Source: Agelaius tricolor (lineage: Eukaryota > Chordata > Aves > Passeriformes > Icteridae). From it: a stretch of DNA of 64,000 nucleotides. The DNA is taken from the NCBI GenBank assembly GCA_023055355.1, contig JALJCS010000001.1:110686881-110750880 (forward strand), in the 5' to 3' direction. A program made the translations under genes and the position numbers. A model generated the notes under the pieces. That model was not told the DNA's origin. It did not search any database and worked only from the letters and a program-made list of their open reading frames with translations. This document shows, piece after piece, positions 49,350 to 61,000 of the stretch. Numbering within the stretch: position 1 is the stretch's first letter; each line of letters starts with the position of its first letter.

Positions 49350-49519
49350 GGTCAAGCATTGAAACAGGCTGACAAGGACTGTGTTGGAATCTCCATCCCT
49401 GGAAGTGTTTAAAAGATGTGTGGATGAGGCACTTGGGGACATGGTTTAGTGGTGGTGCTGGATTAACAACTGGCCTTGATGTTCTTAGACGTCTTTTCAA
49501 CCTTAATAATTCAATCATT
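49350..49519 (+). mobile_element. CR1 LINE 3' fragment (sense)
   Basis: It reads 'gtcaagcattgaaacaggct', 'gttggaatctccatccctgg', 'aagtgtttaaaagatgtgtg', 'gatgaggcacttggggacat' and 'acgtcttttcaaccttaata', ending in a degenerate 'attcaatcatt'. It is of the 'ggcacttggggacatggttt' subtype, whose reverse complement appears at 57823. Confidence 0.93.
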
Positions 49520-50084
49520 TGCTGTGTAGAGCTCCTGATATGAACCTGGTGTGGTTTTATGACCTCATAATGGGGAGAAGTCATTCACTGAGGAAAATCA
49601 CAAAAGCAGAGGGCCCTGATCAGTGAAACAAAAGAAACATCAATTTTATGTAAGTCACCAAAAGATGTGCAGAATTGCAAACCAGAACCACTAAAGAAAC
49701 ATTTCTAATGTCTCCCCAGCTCATATAAATAGATATATCCTGGGTGCTCTATATTTAGAAAGTTTGGAGCTTTACTGTGTTATCATGTTATATTCATATC
49801 AAGGTAAGTAAAAAGTTTTCCAGTGAAAAAGGCTTCAGGAAATTATCTTGCAGCAGTCATCTCTATCAAATTCCTCCACTAACACAGCAGCAAGTCAAAT
49901 TGCATTTATAAATGTTTTCAATGCCCATCTCAGCATGCTGTAAACTGTAAAAATGCCCATACTGCAAAAATTCCTGTTCTCTTTCAACTCCTTCTACCCA
50001 TCAATTCTTAAGGTCTGCTTTTGTTCTTCTCCTCCCTACCCACAAAGTCCTCACCACTGTTCAATGAGCAGAGTTCAAGCAGAA
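49520..50084. other. Unique stretch, no gene seen
   Basis: A 45-nt interval at 49759-49803 ends at a strong donor ('caag|gtaagtaa'), but all three frames are open and the acceptor is modest, so it is not called as an exon. Confidence 0.4.
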
Positions 50085-50332
50085 GAGGGCCCTACCACTC
50101 TCACAGGAAAGAATTTCTTCCCAATAGCCCATCTAACACTGCTCTCTGTCAGTTTGAAGTCTTTCCCCCCTGTCCCATCATTCTAAGTCCGTGTAAAAAG
50201 TCCCTCTCCAGACCTCCTGGAGCCCCTTTAGGCACTGGAAGGGGCTCTGAGCTCTCCCTGGAACCTTCTCTTTTCCAGACTGAACATCCCCAACTCTCTC
50301 AGCCTGGCTTCAGAGCAGAGGGGCTCCAGTCT
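50085..50332 (-). mobile_element. CR1 LINE internal fragment lacking its 3' end
   Basis: The plus strand reads 'ctctcacaggaaagaatttc', 'ctccagacctcctggagccc', 'ctttaggcactggaaggggc' and 'caactctctcagcctggctt', ending 'gaggggctccagtc'. These are reverse-complemented CR1 blocks upstream of the usual 3' end, and the terminal 'tcatagaat' part is missing on the left side. The copy was therefore broken or deleted after insertion. Confidence 0.88.
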
Positions 50333-50389
50333 TTATCTTTATAAAACACATAAAATCCCAAGACATCACAAGATTCATACTATTAACAA

Positions 50390-50505
50390 AAAAACCAAAC
50401 CAAAACCAAAACCAGAACCAAAAGACCCCAAAAACCCCAAAGAAACCCAACTAACCAACCAAGAAGAAAAAGAAAAACAAAGCAAACAAAAAACCCAAAC
50501 AAATT
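50390..50505. repeat. A/C-rich low-complexity tract
   Basis: It is an irregular run of CAAAA, ACCAAA and CCAAAA units. The hydrophobic, glycine/valine/tryptophan-rich minus frame across it is a low-complexity artefact. Confidence 0.85.
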
Positions 50506-53119
50506 TAAATAATTTAAAATTGAAAAGTTGCAAAAAACTTGAAAATAAATAATAATTGTTTTCTGATTATATAAACAAAAAGTATTAGGATGATTTAACC
50601 CTATGCAGCTCATTTAGATCCAAACCTCTTTAATTCCCCTGTTAGTAGGGCTTTCATGACTGAATGGGCAAATATTTACATAAGTAAAAATGTCTAGATT
50701 TGCCATAAAATCCCACCAAAATATAAAATATTTGGTATTACTTATAATTTTTTGTGCTGGCAATACTTTCTGATTTGCAAGTATTTTGTCAGCAGCCCTA
50801 TATTTTGCTATACTTGTATACATACATATACAGAAAAATACACTTTCTTAATGTTTGGTTTTCTCCAACACACACAAACATGTATAAAAATGCACATATA
50901 AAATAATCACAAACAGGTTTATTATGTAAAAACCAGCATGGACATGAATCCTCAGTCATTTCATTGCATTCCTGACACTTGACTCCTTCCTTGGATTTTG
51001 AGATTCTTCAGAAGACAGAAATAAATAACTGGTCTCTTTTAAGAACAAAGGCTGAAGTGAATATATTTAAAAGCTGCACTGTGTTTTGATGTTATTATAG
51101 CAATCAAAGTCACAAAATCACAGTAACTGAGTAATAAAGAATGACTTCAAAGCCTAAACTGTCTAACGATGATCTGACAACTGCAGCAGTTCATCTGTAT
51201 TTACTCAATTTATATTATATACACACATAAATTTATATTATACACAAAGTGTATAATTTATGGCTATGTGGTTAAAAATAAAAAAACAAACATCAGAATA
51301 TAAACATTAACCTACTTTTAGTGTTGTGCTAGAGGAAAGATATATATGTACATGCATTGTAGAGAAATTCATATGCAGTTGTAGACCAGTAGGTCTATAT
51401 ACAATTTAAAACCTTTGTGTAGTTCTTCATATGCATTTTTATAGACCTGTAGGTCTATAATATCCATGTGGTTTTGAAAATTCACCTTCTTTGTTTATCA
51501 CTTTCTTTATTTTTCTACATTTTCATAGCAATGATTTGTTTCTTACCATTTCAATCTGCCCTGGAAGTCCAGCCTGAATTTCACTGAAACATTGATGTTT
51601 GATATTTGTTCTGAACTGGGAAACCAGGAGTCCTGGGACCCTTAGCAGCTGATTGACAGTTTTTCCTTCCTTGTAACTGAGAGAATAAACTTTTTCAAAC
51701 CACCAGTTCTTCAGGATAAGAGTATCACCTCAAGCGCATTTGTTTAACTGACGCCATAAGTCATGGCTCAATCCAACCTTAATATTACTTCTATTGAAAG
51801 CTCTACTTTTGATTATGAATTATTTTTTTTGTTTGTTTTTATTGTGAACATTCAAGAGTTTTCCACGAATTTATGCCAATAAAAAGAAAATTCCCAAACT
51901 TGTATAGCAATCAATTTAAAGTCACTGTCATTAAAACTGTTCCCTGTCTCATCTCTGAATTGTGTCATTTCCTGCAACCAGTTTCATTGCTATGTACTGA
52001 GTTGTGGAGGATTTGCAGGTTACAATGACCCCAAAGGCAGTAGTTGGATAATCTTCAGCACAAAGCCAGATGGTGGATCTCCTGTTCTCCCAGTGCACAT
52101 CTGCATCCTACACTAATCACTCACTCCATTTTCCTTATCCAGATGCTTGTGAGACTGCTCACAGAACTTGCCAATATCCATCTGATAAAATTAAGATATC
52201 AAGTTGAACTAATTTAAAGGTTAGGGCAGATGCAGTGGAGGAATTAATTTCTGGACATGGATTTTAAAAGTCTGGAGTACCAAAGGGGCAAAATAATGTT
52301 TCTCAATACAGTCATGTCTTTCAGACTGCGATTTGGACATTTGGAAAAATTCCCTTTCCATTACATATTCCACATAGAAAAGTTAAAAGTAATAGAAATG
52401 TGTGAGAGAATTCTCCCAGCAAACTGTACAAAAGTGGGGACGGCAGAGTTGTGCTTTTCCCAAGGTGATGTGTGTCAGTGCAAGTCTTTGGCAAAGGGAA
52501 AAATGCAGCCTCAAAATTGCTCCTGCATCAAAAATTATTTTGATTGCTGATGTGTCACTCTGGGTGTATTGCTAATTTATTTTCCTATTAATTGGGAACA
52601 AAACACTGACAGCTTTTCACTATTAGTTCAATCATTGTTTTATTAACTTAATAGTAATTAAGTACTTTCCAGCTTCCTGATGACTTTTAGACCCAGATAT
52701 CTATGACAGGTCATTAGTTGCAGAGAAGAATGGTCAGGCACTAATATTAAGCAATGAGATTTCTTATTCATACACTGCAGAGGTTAGAATTAATAATCAT
52801 GATAAATTGAATCTCATGAATAACTAATAGGGATAAACCCAAAACAATTTTCTATGGTTACAAGAAGAGATGTATTTTTAAGAAACAAGGGTAAATTACT
52901 CCTTGTTTCACCTGGGTGTAATAATCAGGTATAGAGCTATTTGCCAGCAGGTGAAACAGAAACTTGGGAAAAAGTGAATGCTGGAAGAAATTTGGGATGA
53001 GCGTGAGCAGTATAATTGTTACATATCTGCCATGTACTACAGCAGGAAAAAATAAATAACATAGACTAATGTTATTTTGGGAGACATTAAATCAAAGAGC
53101 CAGAGGAGATTAGTATGCT
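50506..53119. other. Unique AT-rich stretch, no gene seen
   Basis: Apart from the hairpin-bearing repeat at 51368-51459 there is no family I recognise. The 97-codon plus frame at 52257-52550 is cysteine-containing near its end, but I cannot match it and it has no clear splice or promoter context. Confidence 0.45.
51368..51459. repeat. Diverged two-copy repeat, each copy ending in an inverted repeat
   Basis: 'ttcatatgca...tagacc.gtaggtctata' occurs at 51368-51399 and again at 51426-51458, a 58-bp offset. The second copy holds a perfect 8-bp stem, 'atagacct' and 'aggtctat', around a 2-nt centre (51441-51458). The first holds the same stem with fewer pairs. No protein-coding role is visible. 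Confidence 0.8.
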
Positions 53120-53185
53120 GCTATTAAGTGCTCATGAGAACACACCTGAGACACCTGCTTCAGGTCTGGACTCCTTAGAAAAAAG
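53120..53185 (+). mobile_element. Possible eroded CR1 LINE internal fragment
   Basis: 'agtgctcatgagaacacacc', 'tgagacacctgcttcaggtc' and 'tggactccttag' resemble the CR1 block 'ctggtgagaccacacctgga...ctgggctcctcag'. No neighbouring CR1 blocks can be followed, so this stays tentative. Confidence 0.35.
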
Positions 53186-55131
53186 TAAAAATGCCAAGAA
53201 AAATGAGAGTAGAAGGGATTATGAGGCACCAGAGGAAAGGCAGTTACTTGGAGCTCATGTAATTATAAAACAATTCAGAAGATGGGGACATATTTTAAGA
53301 GAAACATGCCATTTTCTTGAATAAAATCACTTCTTGGTGGATGTGTTTATGGTTTTGGAGAGCCAGAGATGCCTGAGTGTATCAGTACTGTCTGCTTTTG
53401 TGTGCACGTGGGCTGCACATTGCCTCAGATGCTTCCACAGGAAGATGAGCCCTTAGGGAAAAGCAGAAGAAATAGCAGCATGGCATCATGTCTGTGCAGA
53501 GAGGTTGAGATTCTATTCCTAAATCTTATTGATGTCTTCCTCAGCTTCTCTCTGGTATATTTTTCATCTGTATAAAATGGGGACGCTCATAGTTGTCTTT
53601 TTCCAACGCTGGGAGCTGTGAACTAAATACATCAGCTGGACCTGTGAAACTTCACCAGTGGAGGCCAACCTGGAGCTCAGGTATGATTTGTCTGCATCCC
53701 TGGCAGCTGATCCCAGGCATTCCTGGGCTCATAGGGGCACAAAGGCTGTTGGATCCCATGTTCTTCCCCCATGGAAGAAGCTGATCAAGCAACAAAACCA
53801 CTGAAAGCCTCATTGGGTCATGGGGTGCTCAGCCCAGCCATGTTCTACAAAGGAGCTGCGGGATTCCTGGGAAAGCATCATCTCCTCCTTGTGTGCTCCT
53901 CCTTCCCACCTAACTGAGAATTACTGACTCTGAGCTGTGCAAAAGTGGAAGGCTCATAAGTGCAAAATATTGATGAATGTCTATGTTGGGTGGATGCATG
54001 TATAAAATAGTGATTTATAGTGTTTGAGAGCCATCAGAAGAAAGAATATTTATTTAGAAGGGTAAGAAAAAGCAGATGACTGGGAAATAAAGAACTTAAA
54101 CAATAAGGATGAGGCATTTGATCTTATCCTGATAAAATACTGATGCATTTTAAACTGGGGGAGAAACCGCTTTTGAAAACATTACCAGGGCATTAAGAAC
54201 TAAAATCTTGTTCTGACTTCAGGAAAACCTCAGAAGTCAAACAGCTGGACTGGTGTTGAAATGCAGCACTGGATGCCCAGCAGGAGGCCTGAACATTCCC
54301 TTGTCTCTCATGGGCAAGCAAGCCAAGAATGTTTCAGAGGGAGGTAAAACCAGTTTACACCTCCTCTTCTCCAGCGAAACCATCCAGGACATTTCCCCAC
54401 TCAGCAACAATTTGGAACAACACCTGGGTGGGTTGCAAAAAGCATTTTCTAAACAATGCTGTCACCAAGGCTTCACAATTCATTTGCGTATTAAGCTCCC
54501 AATTTTGAGTGCTAGCATGAGGTTTTTTAAAGTTCACATAGTGTAATTGTTACCTAAGGCTGGGAGACTCTGCTCTGCTTTCTAGGTTATTTAGCTGCAG
54601 ATAATTTATGAGATTGCTGGGGAGGTTGAAAAATTGTTTCACCTCTCAGTTGTTCATGCTTGCACTGGTTTTACAACAGATGGGAGAGAATTTTGCAGTC
54701 CTGAATATTTGATTCGTGCCGGCCAACTGCCTCCTCTCACTCAGTGGAGACAAAAGCCAGAAGGCTGGAGAGGAGCTTCAGTGGTTTTTAGAGGGTTGGA
54801 GATGGTTTGGCAGATAGATACACATATATCTCAGTATTTTAAAGGCATAAAATTGATTTTTGCAGTGCTTTGTCTTCTTTTCTCAGTGAAGCTGCGCAGG
54901 GTATCACAAAAACCTACAGAAAGTGAGCTAAGCAGGAATAGAGTCTTTGGGAGTTCACTGTAAAAGACAAACTGACATTGATTTCCTGAATTGCCAGTGA
55001 CTTCTGAGCTCATTTTCTCTTGGTAAATGCCATTTAAATTGTCTAGAAATGCCAAGTTGGCCCATTAATAAGAGTGCACAGAAGTATGAATACTGTTATT
55101 ACAGAGTTTTTGAGGGTAAGGACATCATAAA
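53186..55131. other. Unique stretch, no gene seen
   Basis: Frames at 53369-53784, 54253-54546 and 54634-54963 (plus, 63-109 codons) have no recognisable domain. No repeats are recognised. Confidence 0.45.
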
Positions 55132-55160
55132 GCCCAGGACCTTAAAGATCATCCAGTTTC
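55132..55160 (-). mobile_element. Possible tiny CR1 LINE remnant
   Basis: 'cccaggaccttaaagatcat' with 'ccagttt' matches the reverse-complemented CR1 3' block 'gaccttaaagatcatcyagt'. It lies 100 bp from a much better copy of the same orientation. Confidence 0.4.
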
Positions 55161-55264
55161 AATAATCCTGGTTAAGAGCACTCAACAAGGTATGAACAGA
55201 GGCTGGGAAATTGTTACATATAAAGAAACTGATGTCTAGCTCTATAAAAGTATAAGTTCCATAA

Positions 55265-55541
55265 ATCATAGAATCACAGAATCATGGAATAATTTGGGTT
55301 GGAAAAGACCTTAAAGATCATCTTTTTCCACCCCTCTGCCATGGGCAGGGACACCTTCCACTATCCCAGTTGATCCAAGCCCCATCCAGCCTGGCCTTGG
55401 ATGCTTCCAGGGATGGGGCAGCCACAGCTTCTCTGGGCAGCCTGTGCCAGGGCCTCACCATCCTCACAGAAGAATTTTTTCTAATATCTAATTTAAAACT
55501 ACACTCCTTTGGCTTAAAGTTATTCTCCCTGGTCCTATCAA
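55265..55541 (-). mobile_element. CR1 LINE 3' fragment
   Basis: It starts 'atcatagaatcacagaatca' and continues 'tttgggttggaaaagacctt', 'gccatgggcagggacacctt', 'ccactatcccagttgatcca', 'cagccacagcttctctgggc' and 'agcctgtgccagggcctcac', ending near 'ctccctggtcctatc'. All blocks are in order, and the copy is the reverse-strand counterpart of the one at 20510-20796. Confidence 0.98.
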
Positions 55542-56629
55542 GGATGGAGGATTACCTTCTGGGAAACTAAAATTTAAAAAAAAGTGAGTGAACTCTAAAC
55601 TGGGCACTTCAGTTGAAAGCCTGACATTAGGTGGGATCTGGGCCCTTGCCACCAACAGATGCCTCCAGGGAGGTTTGTGTGAGCAGTTTCATTATGAAGG
55701 GACAGTGAAACCTATTTTTGGAGTGAGACTTGTATCTGTATCTTAAGTGATTATACACTAAACTTCTGATGAGATGAAAATTCCACTTCATCTTTCAGGA
55801 GGGGAAAAAAAAAAAAAGTTTAATTGCCTCTAAGGAGCCTTTCAGGTAAACCAGGCAGTGGAACACACTTGGAAGGCACTGGGTTTGATATAATTAGGAT
55901 TCCTAATCGCTTGGTGGCATCAGACCCTAGGGAATGTTGTGCCAACATATTTAAGGGACTTCAGGCATCTCTAGGGCATGGACAAAATTGAACAGGGCTC
56001 ATGCAAATCCCAGTAGCATCAGAATATTGAATTCAAGAGACTAGAGAGGCATTTGGGTGCTCAAATCTGTTTTTAGAATGAAGCTTTAGCATTTCTGTGC
56101 CAGAAATCATCATCTGAAAAATAGATCTAAACATCATCTTCCTATGTTGAAGAAGAGCTAAACACCACAATGACAGTAAAATCCAGATCCTTCTGTAATA
56201 ATGAGTGTGAGACAAAGAAATAGACAATTTTATATCTATGTATTTATCTCTCCAATAACTCTATTTCCATAAGTGGTCAGAATTTGCAATTTCTTTATGA
56301 TATATGAAAATCTCGTTTTCTGAGATCTTGCAGCAGCCGTCTCCTTAATGTCTCCATATCCTATTTCCCCATTTGCAAAATAGAGGTTGTAAAACTTATT
56401 TTGTCTGTCTGAGTTGATCAGACAGAAAACACTTCAGGGCAGGGACCATCTTTTACCATAGAAGAGCATCATATAGGAAAGGTAATAAAAAAGTATCCAT
56501 CCAAATTGTTTTTAATAGAAAACTGTGCTTTCAAGAGAGGATATAGGCACACAAATCAATTATGAGAGATTGTAAAAGAGATAATGTAAAACTTGCCCAA
56601 CATCCCCTTGAGGCTCAGCTCTATGTGGT
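55542..56629. other. Unique stretch, no gene seen
   Basis: It includes an A-run near 55805-55818. Nothing else stands out. Confidence 0.45.
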
Positions 56630-57372
56630 TACTCGATGTGAGGTAGGTTAAGTTATGTATTGTCATTTCTGGTACCCAGTTTCTTTGTTGCATTTAATGA
56701 GGATTTAAAAACCCTCCTTTTGGTACCGTGGAGAGGCTCCATTCATGCTTGTGATACACCTTGAGCTCCTCCAATGCCGGCTGAAAAACTTGATTATTGT
56801 GACACGCAAACAATAAAAGTTGGGGAGCAGGAATCTCCATCTCTCCCCTTAAACACATTTGACTTACAAGCTCTATAACTTTCAAGCAAGATTAGCATTA
56901 TCAATAAATCACCGGGTTCACAGATGAGGAACACGACAGAACGCCGTGTTGCCGAGGCAGAGAGAATGACAATAGGTGCCTTAGCAGCAGTTATAGCACT
57001 GCTGCAACAGATTGTGCCCTAAAGCAGAAAATATCCTGCACACAAGAGGTTATTCAGGTATAGGAAAAAAAAAAATTAAAAGTTTAGTTATCGTTGCTAA
57101 CGTTTTTCAGAGTAAAGAGATAAAGAGAGCAGGAGCAGGAAGGGTGGGACTGGGGAAAGGAACTGGGGAGAAATTGCCGAGCTCTCAAGTTTTAAGGCAG
57201 CTCAACCAGCTGTCGGGTAGGAAAGCAGAACAAAGTAGAGCACGTTTTGGGAGAAAAGCATCTCTATTTGTAACCATGAGGGCATCCACGGGTTCAGTGC
57301 TCTCACACACTGCAGAGTCCTGACGACACGTATCGTGTCCTGCGAGTCCCGCGCTCACTTTTCTGACAGCTC
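56630..57372. promoter_or_regulatory. CpG-enriched block, possible promoter or enhancer
   Basis: I count about 22 CpG dinucleotides here, against only a handful per kilobase in the flanks. They are concentrated at 56910-56955 and 57225-57372 ('gacgacacgtatcgtgtcct', 'gcgagtcccgcgctc'). No CR1 or LTR explains it. A 6-bp-stem palindrome, gacacg-tat-cgtgtc, sits at 57325-57339. This is weaker than a classical CpG island, and GC content outside the core is modest. A distal regulatory element or a minor promoter would fit; so would a recently unmethylated relic. Confidence 0.35.
57111..57323 (+). other. Candidate terminal exon in the CpG-rich block (unconfirmed)
   Basis: The 5' edge follows 'gctaacgtttttcag', which has a consensus branch site (CTAAC) and an acceptor. 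From there 70 codons are open to a TGA at 57321-57323, rich in Arg, Lys, Ser and Gly. No donor-linked upstream exon was found and no family is recognised. The minus strand is also open here (57185-57457), which lowers the weight of the open frame. Confidence 0.15.
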
Positions 57373-57822
57373 GCTGTCTTTTTCTCACACATCCTCTCTG
57401 AGTCCCAGGGCACACCTGGTTCTTTGGCTTGTTCCATCCAATATCAATGAGAATCATATTATCTGTGTGCCAGGCATGCTCTGAAAGCCTGGTTTGCCAC
57501 CAGTCTTACTCATCCTTTACTGCAGGGAGTGATAAAGAAGGAAAAGTGAAGAGAAAAAGAGAAGAAAATTAAAACCTCAGAAATGCTCATGTAATTATTC
57601 ATAAATCACACTAGCAGGATCTTCAACTGTAAGGTTTCAGAAGGTGAGCAGACTCTTGAGAAATATTTGAAAAAGGAGCATTGACATTTTTCAATCAAAG
57701 GTAATGGCAGTGAAGTTCAAATTAGAAGCTGGACCAGTGAGTGGTCAGGGCTGGAATCAGCAGCCAGGGCTGCAGGGGGCTCTGAGGGGGGAAGGTGGGC
57801 ATTGTAATGTGAATTCTGGGAT

Positions 57823-58013
57823 GTCACAGAATCATTTAGGTCAGAATAGAACTCTGAGATCATCAAGTTCAGCCATTAACCCAGCACTGCCAAGTCCACC
57901 ATTAAACCATGTCCCCAAGTGCCACATTCACAAGGCTCCTAAATCCCTGCAGGAATGGTGACTCCACCACTTCACGGCTGTCCGTTCCACTTCAGCTGAG
58001 AAATACTCTTTAA
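57823..58013 (-). mobile_element. CR1 LINE 3' fragment
   Basis: 'gtcacagaatcatttaggtc', 'ctgagatcatcaagttcagc', 'cattaacccagcactgccaa', 'accatgtccccaagtgccac' and 'aggaatggtgactccaccac' are reverse-complemented CR1 blocks. The last 40 bp on the right are degenerate. Confidence 0.93.
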
Positions 58014-61000
58014 TTTAAAGGTACTTGTTCTGCAGTGGGTTAATGATGAATATCTGTATGTCCCAAACCATTCATTCCCATAAATCTGCACTGGATTCAG
58101 AAATGGATCACAAGTAACTTCTCCATTAAGGAACATTTTCTTTCTCTGTTTTAATAAGGCCCAGAAAACATACTTTTGTACCCTTGTTAAATCAGAATTA
58201 ACAGTAGTTGCAGAAGGATAAATCTCCTTGAAATCCATTGTTATTATGTTCTAACACATTGATTACTTTTTTTCCAGGAGAGGAATTAGAGTTATCTCTG
58301 GGTAGTTATATGACATAGTATTTCTAAGATTTTGTTTCACCTCAGATTTCTTGTGTGACCTAGAAGAACCTCTTGAGAGCAAGTTACCAAACCTGGAAGA
58401 GGGGACTGCTTTGTGTTGGCTAAAATTGTGTGCCCCTACTTGAATTACTGAACCACACAAGCTCAGCCTCTATGAATCAGGGCCCCCATTCCTGGGATTT
58501 TTCCTCTTTTGGAGAAAGTTGCTTCACATGGATTGTGCCTAGTATTGTTCATTTGATTCATCCTTATGTAATCTCAGTGAATATAATGTTCAAACTGAGC
58601 ATCAATTTGGCAGACTATCATCTGGTTAAGATTTCACACCTTCTTCAGGGTTCTTAGCACCGAAATGGGGCAGGAGGAGGTTGCTGCTTCATTCTAAGCC
58701 TGAAATAAGGGAAGATGGTTCAAATTATCTCATCTTCTAAAGTGATTGCAGGGTGGTACAGTGACACAGGCAGCCTGTGGGTCCTTCCTGTGTTTGCAGT
58801 TTGTGATAAGTCAATTCCCAGCCTGCTGCTCCAACCTGACAGCATCACAGCTCAGGGATCAATTTCTGTTCTGAGAGAGGATGATACAGAGCTGGGTATT
58901 GCTGGCACAGCAGTAATCACCCCCACCAGACTGCTCTATTAATTCTTCAAGTGGTATCACACAGGCAAGGAGCAAAGCTAACACAGATAATTCCTCTGGG
59001 ACACTGGACCCTCAGGGCAGATGAGAAATTGCCCTTTGTCTCTGCTTTGGCATTCCACATCACCTGCTCTCCATGGCCCTGTGCTGCTCCAAGCCATTTT
59101 CTCATCCCATGCCATGGCAGGAAGAGCAGCTGGAGATGATGGAGAGAGTGGAATGTACCAGGAGAGAGAACCAGCCCCCATGTGTGGCTTGGTTTTGGTT
59201 TGCAGTTCCCCTTGCCTATCACCTGGAACAGAAAGGGAATCCCAAAATGCTGTTGGCACAAATGGCAGCTGTCAGGACCAGAATTCCTGCACTGCATATG
59301 TGGTCAATTAATTAGATATTTTTCAAAGCTGGAGCACAAAATGAACACATTCCATCAGGACTTCTACTATGACTGTATTCCTGTTGGAAACAGGTTTTGG
59401 ATTAAACACTTAAAACTTGAAAAAACACTTTTTCTTCATCCCTCCAGGGACACAGAGAGGGCCCCTTTGCCTCACTCATCCCTTGACTCAGTTTCTGCAG
59501 GTTAAAGTCATACTGCAAAGCCCAGTGAATACAACAGATCTGCTGCAGACATTTATGGATTTTAGATTAGACTAAAATTCCTTAAAAATTAAAAATAAAA
59601 ATTAGAAATAATTTCTGATATGTTGCCACCTTTTAAATGAGAATAATCTCTACCTTGTTCATGTAGGAAAAGCCATGGGGATTCAGGAGCTGTGGGTCAG
59701 TATTTGCATGCAGAGATGCAGTAGGTACTTTTTCCATACTGGTGGGTATATTTTTCTATACTGTGAAGTTGGTATAAGAGAAACACCTTGTTTTGCTTTA
59801 TCAACACTGTGACTTTATCCCCATTTGAATACTACTTATTTTCATTATGGAGGTATTCTCTGGAGAGGAAGCTTTTTATCCATTGTAACACTTTCTTACT
59901 AACAAGGACCAAAATCACTCCTTTAAGTTATTATTAAATTTCCAGAGCAATTGTGTGCAAATTTTGTTCCAAAGTATGCCAAACAGTTTAAAACAAAATG
60001 ACTATGAGAAAATAAGTTATTAGGTCAGTATTAACAGTGGAAGTTTCAACATTTAATTGAGTGTTTTAGAGTGGAGTTGTCTGGGGGCTAAAAGCATGAA
60101 GCCCATCTGGAAATTGTCCCCACTGAAAATATTTTTGGTCTTAGAATGGAGGCTGGGTTTAGAATTCACTGAATTATCAGCTTTAAACTAAGCAGAGATG
60201 GTCAGATTGTGAGCTTTCCTTGTTTTCCTCTAGTTATTTGAATAAAAATTGTACTTGCTTAAGTCTGCTCATTCCACAACCTTTTCATCAAGCTGAAATA
60301 GGGGCTCATAAACCCCTAATTATATGCAAGTGTATCACAAGATTTTAATTTATATTGGTTTTTATAGTTATTCCATTTTTCCAACTGTAAATAATTAACA
60401 TGTTGAATCAGCCCCTATTTAATGTTTTAAAAGTAGATTGTTTTTGAGATAGCAGCTTTTTCTAGGAGGAACAATTTGCTTGTTTGTTAACTTGTTTGTA
60501 GGAAACCAATTCTTAAGCAAACACTGGATTTCCAGAGCTGGAAATCAAGGAAAATATTGGTTTTATAAAAGAATGGTAGCATGGTAATTGATCACCTTGG
60601 CTCAAAACACCAATCTGTGTCAAAACCTGGGGACAGATGCACAGAGGATTATAGAGATAGCAAATTCTGCTTATTTTTCACACTCCTGGAGCAACACCTG
60701 ACCCTTGGAGTAACCCTACAAATCAGTCTAAAAGCAAACCTCAAACCACTGAAAAGATGAGTTTATTACGACTGGAAAGAAGAGCACTGGGTAGATTTTT
60801 GAGTAAGCTGGTGATTATAAAATTCAAAACTGGACCTTCTTTTTTCAGGCCATATTATGCTTCTGTTAGAAGTCTTTTTTTTTTTTCTGACATTAATAAT
60901 TCTGCAGGAACTTATTGAGTTTACTGCTTTGAAGAATGTATTTTGTCTTTTTTTTTTTATAGAAAACTTATAACTTAATCAAATCAAAACACATTTTCAC

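Noticed and set aside
49759..49803. 45-nt interval before a strong GTAAGT donor
   Set aside because: All three frames are open and the acceptor is modest, so there is no discriminating evidence for an exon.
50383..50613. Hydrophobic minus frame resembling a membrane protein
   Set aside because: It is the translation of an A/C low-complexity tract (repeating Leu, Val, Gly, Trp).
58947..59315. Overlapping frames up to 116 codons on both strands
   Set aside because: A GC-richer patch with open frames in several phases and no recognisable family.
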